Source of the DNA: Nitrososphaerota archaeon
GTDB lineage: Archaea > Thermoproteota > Nitrososphaeria > Nitrososphaerales > UBA183
Assembly: GCA_029784825.1 (NCBI GenBank)
Contig: JAFMAU010000009.1
Location: 1-61,825 of the forward strand
Reading direction: 5' to 3'
Length of the DNA: 61,825 bases
In this document: piece after piece, positions 33,613 through 41,930 of the stretch
How positions within the stretch are numbered: the stretch's first letter is position 1
How the letters are laid out: the number at the start of each line of letters is the position of its first letter
The notes under the pieces: generated by a model
Seen by the model: only the letters and a program-made list of their open reading frames with translations
What the model was told of the DNA's origin: nothing
Databases searched by the model: none
Translations under genes and position numbers: made by a program

Positions 33613-33702
33613 TGGTGCGGCCTCCGGGATTCGGACCCGGGCAAGTGGCTCTCTCCTCGGAAGAATGGGAAGCCACTATCCTAACCGCTAGATCAAGGCC
33701 GC
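33613..33702 (-). tRNA. tRNA-Gly(CCC) with a 15-nt intron
   Basis: Cloverleaf read on the minus strand: acceptor GCGGCCT/AGGCCGC (33696-33702 with 33617-33623), D stem ATCT/GGAT, anticodon stem GTGGC/GCCAC, T arm CCGGG-TCCGAAT-CCCGG, discriminator A. CCA is encoded at 33613-33615. The anticodon CCC is at 33667-33669. The anticodon loop is interrupted after A37 by 15 nt (33651-33665), the canonical archaeal 37/38 position. A gtataaacc TATA element (33730-33738) lies about 32 nt upstream. Confidence 0.93.
33651..33665 (-). other. tRNA-Gly intron at position 37/38
   Basis: 15 nt removed by the archaeal splicing endonuclease; excision restores a 7-nt anticodon loop TTCCCAA. An alternative boundary one base later is possible because A and T flank it. 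Confidence 0.8.
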
Positions 33703-33819
33703 ACTGCGCAAGGAGGACCCCGTCAGCCCGTATAAACCACATTCGTTTCTTTCAGCCAAGGCGGTTTCGGGCGCGGCCCCCGAAATACTATAAGCGGAGC
33801 CCCTTCCACCAGCCATCGC

Positions 33820-34686
33820 ATGCAGAACTCCCTTGTCGAGAGGGTCGCGCCCAGGCTGAGAGAGATGAGCGCTGGAGGATACGACAGGGCCTACACCAGG
33901 AGAGGGCTGACCTATCAGAGCAACCTCCAGGTCGCCGTAGCCGAAATCCTCGATTCTCTCAGGATCAGGCACGCCAGGATGGTCAGGGTCCCGGGCACGC
34001 CGCTCAAGGCTGACTTCGAAGCGAACGGCGTCTTCATGTTCGTGGACCGCGGCCTGACCGGGCGCGAGCTGAGGCAGCTTGGAAGGTCGAAGAGGGAGTG
34101 CGTGCTGATAACGCGCGATTCGCTCCGCAGCGACAGGTCGGACTCCGGGATAAGGGTGATTGAGTTCGGCTCGGGCCGCACAGGCAGGCAGCAGTCGATC
34201 TTTCTCGACGACCCCTCGTTCAACTTCGACTACGCGCACATCCTGCCCCACACCCAGAAGTGCTCGGTGATGCACGGGCACACTTCATCCGCGCTGGTGG
34301 AGGTCATCGGCGAGCCCGTCGACGGGATGGTTATCGACTTCGGGGACGCCAAGGACTCGATAAGGGGGGCGATCCGCGGGCTCGACCACAAGCTCTTCAT
34401 CAACTCGAAGTACATCAAGACAGAGGACAGGAAGAGCGTGACCCTCGAGTTCACGACTGTGCACGGCGATTTCTCGATCAAGGCGCCGAAGGCCACGACC
34501 GTGTTGCTCGACGGCGAGGCGACTGTCGAGAACCTGGCGAAGGTGGTGCTGGAGCGGATAGCGCCGACCATGCCGGAGAACGTGGCCGCGGTCGGGGTCT
34601 ACGTGTACGAAGGGCTGAACAAGGGGAGCCATCTGCTGGCCGAGCTGCACAACGGCGGGGCGGGACGCGCACGGAAGAAGCGATAG
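33820..34686 (+). CDS. queD: QueD-type 6-carboxytetrahydropterin synthase with N-terminal extension
   Basis: 288 residues. The C-terminal half (about 126-288) is a PTPS/QueD domain: FDYAHILPHTQKCSVMHGHT with zinc ligands His140, His152 and His154 and catalytic-type Cys148, then MVIDFGDAKD, LDHKLFIN, TVENLAKVVLE and VYVYEG. QueD makes 6-carboxy-5,6,7,8-tetrahydropterin from dihydroneopterin triphosphate on the way to preQ0 and archaeosine. The first ~125 residues (YQSNLQVAVAEILDSLRIRHA, LKADFEANGVFMFVD) form an unrelated alpha/beta domain, loosely like a nuclease fold, not normal for QueD. queC overlaps its end. Confidence 0.87.
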   Translation: MQNSLVERVAPRLREMSAGGYDRAYTRRGLTYQSNLQVAVAEILDSLRIRHARMVRVPGTPLKADFEANGVFMFVDRGLTGRELRQLGRSKRECVLITRDSLRSDRSDSGIRVIEFGSGRTGRQQSIFLDDPSFNFDYAHILPHTQKCSVMHGHTSSALVEVIGEPVDGMVIDFGDAKDSIRGAIRGLDHKLFINSKYIKTEDRKSVTLEFTTVHGDFSIKAPKATTVLLDGEATVENLAKVVLERIAPTMPENVAAVGVYVYEGLNKGSHLLAELHNGGAGRARKKR

Positions 34687-35306
34687 TCCTCCTCTCGGGC
34701 GGAATCGACTCGGCGACGAGCCTGTGTCTGGTCCAGAGGGAAGGGTACCACGTCCGCGCGCTCACCTTCCGATTCGGCGGAATCGCGGCGGGCGAGCTGA
34801 GGGCGGCGAGGGCCGTGGCAGATGCCGCGGCTGTGGAACAGCGAGTCGTGCGGCTTCCGGACCTCAGGGAGGCGGGCGACATCGGGGGCTCGAGATTCCC
34901 CGGGCTCCCTCCCACCTACATACCGATGCGGAACGCGGTGTTCTATTCGCTCGCGGCGTCGTACGCCGAGGAGGTCAGGGCTGACTGCATAGTCGGAGGC
35001 CACAACAGGGATGACCTGAAGGTCTTCCGCGACGCCTCCCCGGCGTTCTTCTCAAGCCTGGAGAGAGCCATCTGGGCGGGCTCCAGAATCCTGGGTAGGA
35101 AGAGGACCCGGATTCTCAGACCTCTGCGCTCGAAGAGCAAACCCCAGGTGATACGGCTGGCATCGTCCCTCGGGGTGCCGCTGGAGCTCACCTGGAGCTG
35201 CCACCGGGACGGGGGCAGACACTGCTGGCGCTGCGACGGTTGCAGGGCCAGGGCCGTGGCCTTTGAAAGGGCGGGCGTCGCCGACCCGCTGAAGCAGAGG
35301 TCGTGA
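34671..35306 (+). CDS. queC: 7-cyano-7-deazaguanine synthase (QueC)
   Basis: ATP-dependent enzyme converting 7-carboxy-7-deazaguanine to preQ0. Motifs: IVLLSGGIDSATSLC (PP-loop ATP pyrophosphatase), VGGHNRDDLKVFRDAS, and the C-terminal zinc site SCHRDGGRHCWRCDGCRAR with four cysteines. About 211 residues. No ATG, GTG or TTG precedes the PP-loop: the possible starts are ACG 34671 (giving EEAIVLLSGG, the usual spacing) or ACG 34665. It overlaps queD by 16 bp in another frame and is followed by folE2. Confidence 0.9.
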   Translation, partial: TEEAIVLLSGGIDSATSLCLVQREGYHVRALTFRFGGIAAGELRAARAVADAAAVEQRVVRLPDLREAGDIGGSRFPGLPPTYIPMRNAVFYSLAASYAEEVRADCIVGGHNRDDLKVFRDASPAFFSSLERAIWAGSRILGRKRTRILRPLRSKSKPQVIRLASSLGVPLELTWSCHRDGGRHCWRCDGCRARAVAFERAGVADPLKQRS

Positions 35307-35339
35307 GGCGGGAAAATTCATTAACTGGGGATCGGGCCT

Positions 35340-36098
35340 GTGGGTCGTTTGACTGAAGCAGAGGAATCTCTGCCGCAACGAGCCTCGTTCATAGACACGT
35401 CCGCCGACGTTCAGCTGGAGTCGGCCCATGTCGCGGTGAGCGCGGGCGTTGCCAACCTGAGGGTGCTCTACAAGGACGGTTCGATCAGCATGCCGGTCAA
35501 CCTGTCCATCCAGACCTCCACCGGGCTCCACCGGGGAGTTCACATGAGCAGGCTGGTGAAGGCGGCCAACGGCAGGAAGGCGGAGGGGATGGAGGAGTGG
35601 ATGCGATGGATCTGCGGCGAAGTCAACAGGACGCAGCCGGGGTCTGAGGTCACGTGCGCCTACGAGCTTCCCTTCGGGGACCAGTTCGCGAAGGTAATGA
35701 TGCGCTCAACGGAGAGGGGGGCAATCACCTACCAGTTCGCAGTCGGAGGGATAACCGCCTGCCCGTGCAGCAAGAAGATGATAGGTGTCGGCCACATGCA
35801 GCGGGCGGAGATAACCCTGGTCACGAAGAGCAGGAAGCCTCTGGACGCGCCGGCCACTGTGAAGAAGATCGCAGAGTGCTTCTCGGCTTCGCCCGAGGAG
35901 ATGCTGAAGAGGATGGATGAAGCGGAGAAGATCCTCGAGGCGCAGGACAACCCGAGGTTTGCCGAGGACCTCGTCCGAGAATGCGTGAGGCGCTTTCCGA
36001 ACGCCCTCTTCGTCCGCGGCCAGTGCTTCGAGTCCATCCACGCCCACGACGCCGTAGCCACCTGGTCTGCGAAGCCGGGCTGGATGCCAGCCATCTGA
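35340..36098 (+). CDS. folE2: GTP cyclohydrolase, FolE2/MptA family
   Basis: 252 residues. Converts GTP to a dihydroneopterin triphosphate or its cyclic phosphate, the first step for preQ0/archaeosine and pterins. Family motifs: TGLHRGVHMSR (His64, His68), GGITACPCSKKM (Cys141, Cys143; metal-binding Cys), GVGHMQRAE and FESIHAHDAVA. GTG 35340 is chosen; an attcattaac TATA-like element sits about 22 nt upstream. With queD and queC just upstream this makes a preQ0 operon lacking only queE, which must be elsewhere. Confidence 0.9.
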   Translation: MGRLTEAEESLPQRASFIDTSADVQLESAHVAVSAGVANLRVLYKDGSISMPVNLSIQTSTGLHRGVHMSRLVKAANGRKAEGMEEWMRWICGEVNRTQPGSEVTCAYELPFGDQFAKVMMRSTERGAITYQFAVGGITACPCSKKMIGVGHMQRAEITLVTKSRKPLDAPATVKKIAECFSASPEEMLKRMDEAEKILEAQDNPRFAEDLVRECVRRFPNALFVRGQCFESIHAHDAVATWSAKPGWMPAI

Positions 36099-36137
36099 CC
36101 GACTCGCTTACATAGACAGCGGTGCTCCGCGTGACGG

Positions 36138-36872
36138 TTGTCGAGCTTCGACAGAGTCGCAGAGATCTACGACGCCACCAGGTCGCTGCCGCGCCCTGTG
36201 ATGGAGAGCATCGTCGACGGCATCGAGGCGTTTGTCGGGAGGTCCGGCGTAGTCGACATCGGGGTGGGGACCGGGAGGTTCGCCGCGCCGCTCACGGAAC
36301 GCGGAGTGGACGTCGTCGGACTCGATATCTCGCTGCCGATGCTTAGGCAGGCGAGGGCCAAGGGCGTCCCGGGTCTGGTGATCGCGTCGGCAGAATCCGC
36401 GCCGTTCCGGCAGCGGACCTTCGACTATGCGATGGTGGTCCACTTCATGCACCTGCTCAGGGACTGGAGGTCGGCGGTCGGGGAGATCTCACGGGTCGCG
36501 AGGCGAGGATTGATCACGGTCGTCGGCGACTCCGAGGGCTCGCACCCCAGGGACCTCTACATTCGGCTCAGGGAGAGCAGGGGCTTCAAGATGGCCGGGC
36601 TCAGGATGGGGGAGAGGGAGATGGTCGGCATGGTGGAGCCCGCCGTAGCCCGAAGGCTGGTGAGCTACAGAGACGAATTCGACCCCGCGGCGCTTCTGGA
36701 CGAGTATTCGGCCAAGCTCCACTCCATCACGTGGGATGTCCCGGACGACGTCAATTCCCAGATCGTCGCCGAGATGAGGCGGCTGTTGGGGGAGAAGCGC
36801 GAAGTGGAGCGGAGCGCCACGCTCGTGGTCTGGGAGCGCGACCAACTGCGCGGATTCCACCCATCTCCTTAA
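36138..36872 (+). CDS. Class I SAM-dependent methyltransferase
   Basis: 244 residues from TTG 36138. SAM-site motif I is VVDIGVGTGRFA, motif II region VVGLDISLPMLRQAR, then FDYAMVVHFMHLLRDWRSAVGEISRVARRG (motifs IV-V of UbiE/Methyltransf_11 type). The C-terminal ~100 residues bear a helical substrate domain. The target is unknown. It follows folE2 by 39 bp and precedes the DUF72 gene by 29 bp. Confidence 0.82.
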   Translation: MSSFDRVAEIYDATRSLPRPVMESIVDGIEAFVGRSGVVDIGVGTGRFAAPLTERGVDVVGLDISLPMLRQARAKGVPGLVIASAESAPFRQRTFDYAMVVHFMHLLRDWRSAVGEISRVARRGLITVVGDSEGSHPRDLYIRLRESRGFKMAGLRMGEREMVGMVEPAVARRLVSYRDEFDPAALLDEYSAKLHSITWDVPDDVNSQIVAEMRRLLGEKREVERSATLVVWERDQLRGFHPSP

Positions 36873-36875
36873 ATC
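36867..36875 (+). promoter_or_regulatory. TATA box of DUF72 gene
   Basis: The element ccttaaatc, overlapping the stop of the methyltransferase gene, lies about 30 nt upstream of TTG 36902, supporting that start and an independent transcript. Confidence 0.5.
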
Positions 36876-36901
36876 GGAACGGGGGCTCCGGCCGCTGAAA
36901 C

Positions 36902-37765
36902 TTGCCTGATCTTCTGATAGGGACCTCGGGCTGGTCATACAAGGAGTGGGAGGGGGTGTTCTATCCGAACTCGAAGACGAGCAAGCTCTCGTTCTACTCC
37001 AAGATCTTCGACACGGTCGAGATCGACTCCACGTTCTACGCGTTCCCTTCCAAGGGCCTTCCGATAGGGTGGACGAAGTTCACGCCCGAAAGCTTCGTCT
37101 TCTCCGCGAAGCTGCCGCAGGCCATCACCCACGAGAAGAAGCTGGAGGTCAAGAAGGGGGCGAGGGAAGACCTCTTCCGGTTCCTCGAGCTGATGAAGCC
37201 GCTGATCGCGAGCAAGAAGCTGGGTCCGGTGCTTGTGCAGCTGCCGCCGAGCTTCTCCTTCGGAACCGACTTCGACAGGCTGAAGGGTTTCCTGGCGGTC
37301 ATCCCCGAGGACGTCAGGTTCGCCGTGGAGTTCCGCCACAGGTCCTGGCTGAGGGAAGAGGTCTGGTCTGCGCTGAGGAGGCGGAACGTGGCCAACGTGA
37401 TAGTGGACGAGCCGCTGCTCCCTCCGGACACGATGGTCACGGCGGATTTCGCGTTCATCAGATGGCACGGCCAGGGGAGAAGGCCTTGGTACAACTACAG
37501 GTACACCGACGGTGAGCTCTCGGGCTGGGCGCCCAAGGTCAAGGATGTGGCCAGCAGGGTGAAGAAGACCTACGGCTACTTCAACAACCACTTCAGAGGC
37601 TTCGCCGTGGACAACTCCCTCAAGATGATGGGGATGCTCGGCATAGCCCGCCCCGAGCAGGAGGAGGCACAGACAAAGGCCAGGCGGTTCCTCGACAAGG
37701 GCGGGAAGGCGAGCGACGAGGGCTCCCTGCTCGAATACATCGGCGGCGAGGCGGGCGCAGCATGA
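36902..37765 (+). CDS. DUF72 (YecE-like) TIM-barrel protein
   Basis: 287 residues. Family signatures: LIGTSGWSYKEWEGVFYP, FDTVEIDSTFYAFPS, FVFSAKLPQAITHEKKL, RFAVEFRHRSWL, FAFIRWHGQGRRPWYNYRYTDGEL and YGYFNNHFRGFAVDN. DUF72 proteins are metal-site TIM barrels without an established reaction. TTG start supported by TATA spacing. Its last 4 bp overlap the ATG of the NAD-kinase-like gene (ATGA). Confidence 0.88.
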   Translation: MPDLLIGTSGWSYKEWEGVFYPNSKTSKLSFYSKIFDTVEIDSTFYAFPSKGLPIGWTKFTPESFVFSAKLPQAITHEKKLEVKKGAREDLFRFLELMKPLIASKKLGPVLVQLPPSFSFGTDFDRLKGFLAVIPEDVRFAVEFRHRSWLREEVWSALRRRNVANVIVDEPLLPPDTMVTADFAFIRWHGQGRRPWYNYRYTDGELSGWAPKVKDVASRVKKTYGYFNNHFRGFAVDNSLKMMGMLGIARPEQEEAQTKARRFLDKGGKASDEGSLLEYIGGEAGAA

Positions 37766-38547
37766 AGGCGAAGATCCTCCTCGACGACGAGCTGCCGAAG
37801 GTGCCGAGGGGCAGCGTGGAGAAGGTCGTCCGCGACGCTGGCATCGAAGTGACCTCCAGGAACCCCGACGTGGGCATCGTCGTGGGCGGCGACGGCGTGT
37901 TCAGCAGGTTCGGCAGGACGGAGTCGGTGCCGCTTCTTTTCGTCGGCGTCAGGTCTGGGTCGGCGACTGGCTCCAAGGCGTACCTCTCGACTGTCTCCTT
38001 CGACGAGCTTCCGGGGGCCCTCGCGAGCCTGGCGGCGGGCAAGTACAAGGTGAAGCAGAGCAGGAGGCTCGAGGTGAAGAAGCAAGGTCGGAGCCTCGGC
38101 ACAGTGTACACCGACGTCTATCTGCAGAGGGGGGCGGAGAGCAACGCCATCAGGTACGGCGTGAAGGTGTCGGGGCCGCAGAGCTTCGATGAAGCGGCAA
38201 TCGGCGACGGGATCGTTGTGACAACGGCGGCGGGCTCAACGGGGTACTACTCCTACGTGGAGAAGATGCGCGGCGACGCGCTGGAGCCGTCTGCCCACAG
38301 CATGCTGAGGGACGACCAGGTGGGAGTCTGCCACATCGTCCCCACGTATTCCGTGCGTGTCGGCACCGGGGAGCATCCGCTCAGGTATGCGCTGCCTTGG
38401 GGGAGCAAGGTGGAAATCTCGATGACGAGACCGGCGGACGCAAGGCTCTATGGCGTCGGTCCTGACAGGGGCGGGGTCAGGGTGACGACCGGCGAGATAA
38501 TCTCCATCCTGCCCAGCGACGCGACCACCAAGACCCTGGTCCTCTAG
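37762..38547 (+). CDS. NAD kinase-like protein
   Basis: 261 residues with ATP-NAD kinase fold motifs: IVVGGDGVFSRFGR (GGDG at 42-45, the ATP/NAD site), VGVRSGSATGSKAYL and AIGDGIVVTTAAGSTGYYSY (the D-GS-Y NAD pocket). It would phosphorylate NAD to NADP or be a related lipid/NAD kinase. The Gly after the first motif (TFL in classical NAD kinases) is replaced by VFS, so the substrate should be confirmed. Translationally coupled to the DUF72 gene and convergent with phoU (4-bp overlap). Confidence 0.8.
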   Translation: MKAKILLDDELPKVPRGSVEKVVRDAGIEVTSRNPDVGIVVGGDGVFSRFGRTESVPLLFVGVRSGSATGSKAYLSTVSFDELPGALASLAAGKYKVKQSRRLEVKKQGRSLGTVYTDVYLQRGAESNAIRYGVKVSGPQSFDEAAIGDGIVVTTAAGSTGYYSYVEKMRGDALEPSAHSMLRDDQVGVCHIVPTYSVRVGTGEHPLRYALPWGSKVEISMTRPADARLYGVGPDRGGVRVTTGEIISILPSDATTKTLVL

Positions 38548-39170
38548 CTGGCTGGTTCGACGCCGGTGACGATGTAGACCACAGACTCGCCTATGTAGGT
38601 GGCGTGGTCGGCTATCCTCTCCAAGTACCTCAGAATGAGCGTGGACGAGAGGGAGCATTTCATGTCGCCCGTCCCACCCAGCATGCTCCGCAGGTTCTTT
38701 CTGTATCGCTCGTCGACGATGTCGTCCATTGCAGGTATCTTCCTCGCGAGCTCTACGTCCTTGCGGGTGAACGCGTCGATGCTCATCCTGATCATCTCCT
38801 GCGTCTTCTTGGCGGTCTCGGTCACCTGGGTGTGGTCGCACCCGCTCAGGTCCCCGAACATCTCGAGCACCTCCGCTATGTCGTGGGCGTACCTCCCGTA
38901 CCTGAAGAAGCCGTAGGAGATCTCGAAACAGGCCTTGATGTACCTGAGGTCGGAGGCGACCGGCTGGTACCTGGCTATCAGCTCCATGGACAGTTCGCTC
39001 ACCTGCCGGTGGAGAGAGCGGAGCTTGCTCGCCCACTCGGTCACCTGCTGCGACTTCACGCCGCTCTGGTAGGCGTCGATGGCCTCGGCGACCGCGTCCT
39101 CGGAGAGGGTCGCCATCTCGAGCATCAGGGCGTTGAGCTGCTCGAGGCCCATGTCCATCAGTCTTGGCAT
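38544..39170 (-). CDS. phoU: Phosphate signalling/regulatory protein PhoU
   Basis: 208 residues forming two three-helix PhoU repeats. Metal-binding motifs resembling E/DxxxD appear in MDDIVDERYRK and ILRYLERIADHATYIGESVVYIVTG. PhoU restrains Pst uptake when phosphate is ample. It lies 10 bp after pstB as the last gene of the pst operon. Starts at ATG 39170. Confidence 0.92.
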   Translation of the reverse strand: MPRLMDMGLEQLNALMLEMATLSEDAVAEAIDAYQSGVKSQQVTEWASKLRSLHRQVSELSMELIARYQPVASDLRYIKACFEISYGFFRYGRYAHDIAEVLEMFGDLSGCDHTQVTETAKKTQEMIRMSIDAFTRKDVELARKIPAMDDIVDERYRKNLRSMLGGTGDMKCSLSSTLILRYLERIADHATYIGESVVYIVTGVEPAS

Positions 39171-39180
39171 TCTTCCACTC

Positions 39181-40020
39181 TCACCCGAACTTCCCTGTGA
39201 TGTACCTCTCGGTCAGCTCTTCCTTGGGCTTCTCGAATAGGTCCGCGGTGGGCCCGAACTCCACCAGCTCTCCGAGGTAGAAGAATGCGGTCTGGTCCGC
39301 AACCCGCGCGGCCTGCTGCATGTTGTGGGTCACGATGACTATGGTGTAGCTCTTCTTGAGTCGCGCCATCGCCCCTTCTATCTTCGCGGTGGCCGTGGGG
39401 TCTAGGGCCGACGCCGGTTCGTCCATGAGGACGACTTCGGGCTCCACCGCGAGCGCTCTGGCTATGCAGAGCCTCTGCTGCTGGCCGCCCGACAGCGCCG
39501 CACCTGACTTTTTCAGTTCGTCCTTGACCTCGTCCCATAGGAATGCCATCCGGAGGCTCCGTTCGACTGTCTCGTCGAGGAGCGTCTTGTCCCTCACACC
39601 GCCGAGCTTCAATCCGGCGGCAACATTGTCATAGACAGACATGGTGGGGAACGGGTTGGGCTTCTGGAAGACCATCCCTATCTTTCGTCGTATGGCGACA
39701 GGGTCCATCTTGTGAGAGTAGATGTCCGTCCCGTCGAGCATGACCTCGCCCTCGACTCGGGCCCCGGGTGTGAGCTCGTGCAGCCTGTTCAGGCACCTGA
39801 TGAACGTCGTTTTGCCGCATCCCGACGGCCCCATTATCGCTGTGATGCTCTTCTCGGGGATCTTGAGGTCGATTCCCTTCAGTACCTGGGTCGCACCGAA
39901 GCTGGCCTTCAGCGACTTCGTCTCAAGCTTGGTCATGGTTCTTGTCGGGGGCCCGTATGACAGTCCCGCATCCACCCGCTGCTCCTCTTTCTCAACCTCT
40001 TTTTGGGTTCCTGTTTCCAT
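39181..40020 (-). CDS. pstB: Phosphate ABC transporter ATP-binding protein PstB
   Basis: 279 residues. Walker A GPSGCGKT (64-71), Q-loop [10 protein letters not shown], signature [15 protein letters not shown], Walker [14 protein letters not shown] and H-loop [10 protein letters not shown] are complete. The DGTDIYSH and [19 protein letters not shown]-terminus are PstB-specific. The first ~28 residues are an acidic extension; ATG at residue 29 is a possible alternative start. It starts 6 bp after pstA. Confidence 0.96.
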   Translation of the reverse strand: METGTQKEVEKEEQRVDAGLSYGPPTRTMTKLETKSLKASFGATQVLKGIDLKIPEKSITAIMGPSGCGKTTFIRCLNRLHELTPGARVEGEVMLDGTDIYSHKMDPVAIRRKIGMVFQKPNPFPTMSVYDNVAAGLKLGGVRDKTLLDETVERSLRMAFLWDEVKDELKKSGAALSGGQQQRLCIARALAVEPEVVLMDEPASALDPTATAKIEGAMARLKKSYTIVIVTHNMQQAARVADQTAFFYLGELVEFGPTADLFEKPKEELTERYITGKFG

Positions 40021-40026
40021 GGCCTT

Positions 40027-40902
40027 CTAGATCTCCGCCCTGATTCCAGCGAACTTCCTCCCTATGACGAACTTGACCGTGAGGTTCAGCGCGAGCATGA
40101 AGGCGACCAGGACCAGGGCCGCTCCCCAGGCCTGCACCTGCAGGCTCTGGTAGGGCGATTCGGCGTAGTTGAAGATGAGCAGCGGGAGGGCGGGCGCAGG
40201 CTGGGTGAGGCTGCCGAGGTAGAAGTAACTCCCGAGGGCTGTAAGTAGCAGGGGGGCTGTCTCGCCCGCCGCCCTCGCGACCGCGAGGAGGACGCCTGTG
40301 GCAAGCCCGTTCTTGCCCGTGCTGATAACGATCCTGATGACGGTCTTCCATCGGGAGATTCCGAGAGCCATCGAAGCCTCCCTCAACGTGGTCGGCACGA
40401 TCTTGAGTGACTCCTCTGTCGTCCTGGCGACTATGGGAATCATGATGACAGCGAGAGACACGGCTCCCGCGAGAGCCGAGAAGGTGTGCGTCGGAACAAC
40501 GATGAGCACGTAGACGAAAATCCCTGTGACAATCGTGGGGAACTCCGCCAGGACATCGTTGGTGAAGCTCGAGATGCTGGACAGCCTGGACTCGGGCCAT
40601 TCGGAAAAGAACACCCCGGCGCCTACTCCTATTGGCACTGAGATCAGCACCGCGATGGCCACCATGATGGCTGTCCCCTGAATGGCCGGACCTATCCCCC
40701 CGCCTGGGACCCCGACCGGGGTCGGCGGGTTGATCAGAAAGGAGAGGCTGAGAGCTGGCGCCCCTTGGACCACGACGTCCGCCACTATGAGCACCAGGGG
40801 AACCAGGGCAAGCACTACCGCGAGGCCCACCAGCCCGGTCATCAGATGGTCGAAGAATCGTCTGCCGCGAGGCGTCGAATTGGAGCTTGGGCTCGATGTC
40901 AT
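40027..40902 (-). CDS. pstA: Phosphate ABC transporter permease PstA
   Basis: 291 residues, about six membrane helices. The EAA motif SLKIVPTTLREASMALGISRWKT contacts PstB, followed by the VLLAVARAAGETAPLLLTALG segment typical of PstA. Lies between pstC (12-bp gap) and pstB (6-bp gap). Confidence 0.94.
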   Translation of the reverse strand: MTSSPSSNSTPRGRRFFDHLMTGLVGLAVVLALVPLVLIVADVVVQGAPALSLSFLINPPTPVGVPGGGIGPAIQGTAIMVAIAVLISVPIGVGAGVFFSEWPESRLSSISSFTNDVLAEFPTIVTGIFVYVLIVVPTHTFSALAGAVSLAVIMIPIVARTTEESLKIVPTTLREASMALGISRWKTVIRIVISTGKNGLATGVLLAVARAAGETAPLLLTALGSYFYLGSLTQPAPALPLLIFNYAESPYQSLQVQAWGAALVLVAFMLALNLTVKFVIGRKFAGIRAEI

Positions 40903-40914
40903 CCCAGTGTCACC

Positions 40915-41868
40915 CTAGACCCTCATCCTCGTGCCCCTCGTGATCCTCCACACCAGGAAACGCGCGAAGAAGTTGATCGCCAATGCGACGAAGAAGAGGA
41001 CCAGCCCCACCTCCACCAGAGCTGACAGGTAGAGGGGGGTGCTCGCTTCGGTGAATTCGTTGACAATCACCGCTGCCAGGGTGTAGCCCCCCGAAAACAG
41101 GGATGGCGTAATCCTGGGGGCGTTGCCTATCACCATCGTCACCGCCATCGTCTCTCCTACGGCGCGTCCGAGGCCGAGTATGGTGGCACCGAATATCCCT
41201 GACCTGGCGTACGGAAGGACGGTCTTCCGGATCACCTCCCAGTTCGTCGCCCCGAGGGAGTACATCGCCTCCCTCTGGCTGTTGGGCACAGCGTTCAGGA
41301 TGTCTCTGGACACTGCAGAGATCGTGGGGATTATCATGACGGCAAGGATTACCCCGGCAGTGAAGAAGTCGAGGCCGAACGGAGTCCCGGTGAAGAGAGG
41401 GACAAACCCGAGATAGGTGTGCAGGGGAGTCTCAACGTACTGTCTGAGCATCGGGCTGAGGAAGAAGAGGCCCCAGAATCCGTAGATTACGCTGGGGACA
41501 GCCGCGAGGAGCTCCACCAGGGTGCCGACGGCGTACTTGATCGTCCTCCTCCCCTTCGCCTTCTCCGAAAGAAAAATCGCAACCCCGAGGCTGATGGGCA
41601 GCCCGAAGAGGAGCGCCAGAAGGGACGTCAGGACCGTCCCATAGAGGAAGGGGAGGGCGCCGAAGACCTCGTGGACGGGGTCCCAGACGCTCCCTGTGAG
41701 GAATGAGAAGCCGAAGTGGAAAATCGAGAGGGCGGAGCCGGTGTAAATCTCATAGCCCAGGGCAATAATCAGCAGGACGATCAGCAGGGCGGCGGCACCC
41801 ACGGTCACTTTGAGCAGCGTGTCTCCCTTGGGCTTGAAGCTCACACGGCCTACCCGCGGTCCGCTCAT
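40915..41868 (-). CDS. pstC: Phosphate ABC transporter permease PstC
   Basis: 317 residues, six helices after a short basic N-terminus. PstC hallmarks: VELLAAVPSVIYGFWGLF, the EAA loop ILNAVPNSQREAMYSLGATNWEVI and GLGRAVGETMAVTMVIGNAP. I take ATG 41868 (SGPRVGRVSF); the same frame runs open through pstS but is a shadow there. 62 bp separate it from pstS. Confidence 0.94.
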   Translation of the reverse strand: MSGPRVGRVSFKPKGDTLLKVTVGAAALLIVLLIIALGYEIYTGSALSIFHFGFSFLTGSVWDPVHEVFGALPFLYGTVLTSLLALLFGLPISLGVAIFLSEKAKGRRTIKYAVGTLVELLAAVPSVIYGFWGLFFLSPMLRQYVETPLHTYLGFVPLFTGTPFGLDFFTAGVILAVMIIPTISAVSRDILNAVPNSQREAMYSLGATNWEVIRKTVLPYARSGIFGATILGLGRAVGETMAVTMVIGNAPRITPSLFSGGYTLAAVIVNEFTEASTPLYLSALVEVGLVLFFVALAINFFARFLVWRITRGTRMRV

Positions 41869-41930
41869 CTTGGCCAGCCTATTTACGCGTCGCTTACCGG
41901 AAAACAAAAGGGGCGGACCCAGCCGCAAGG

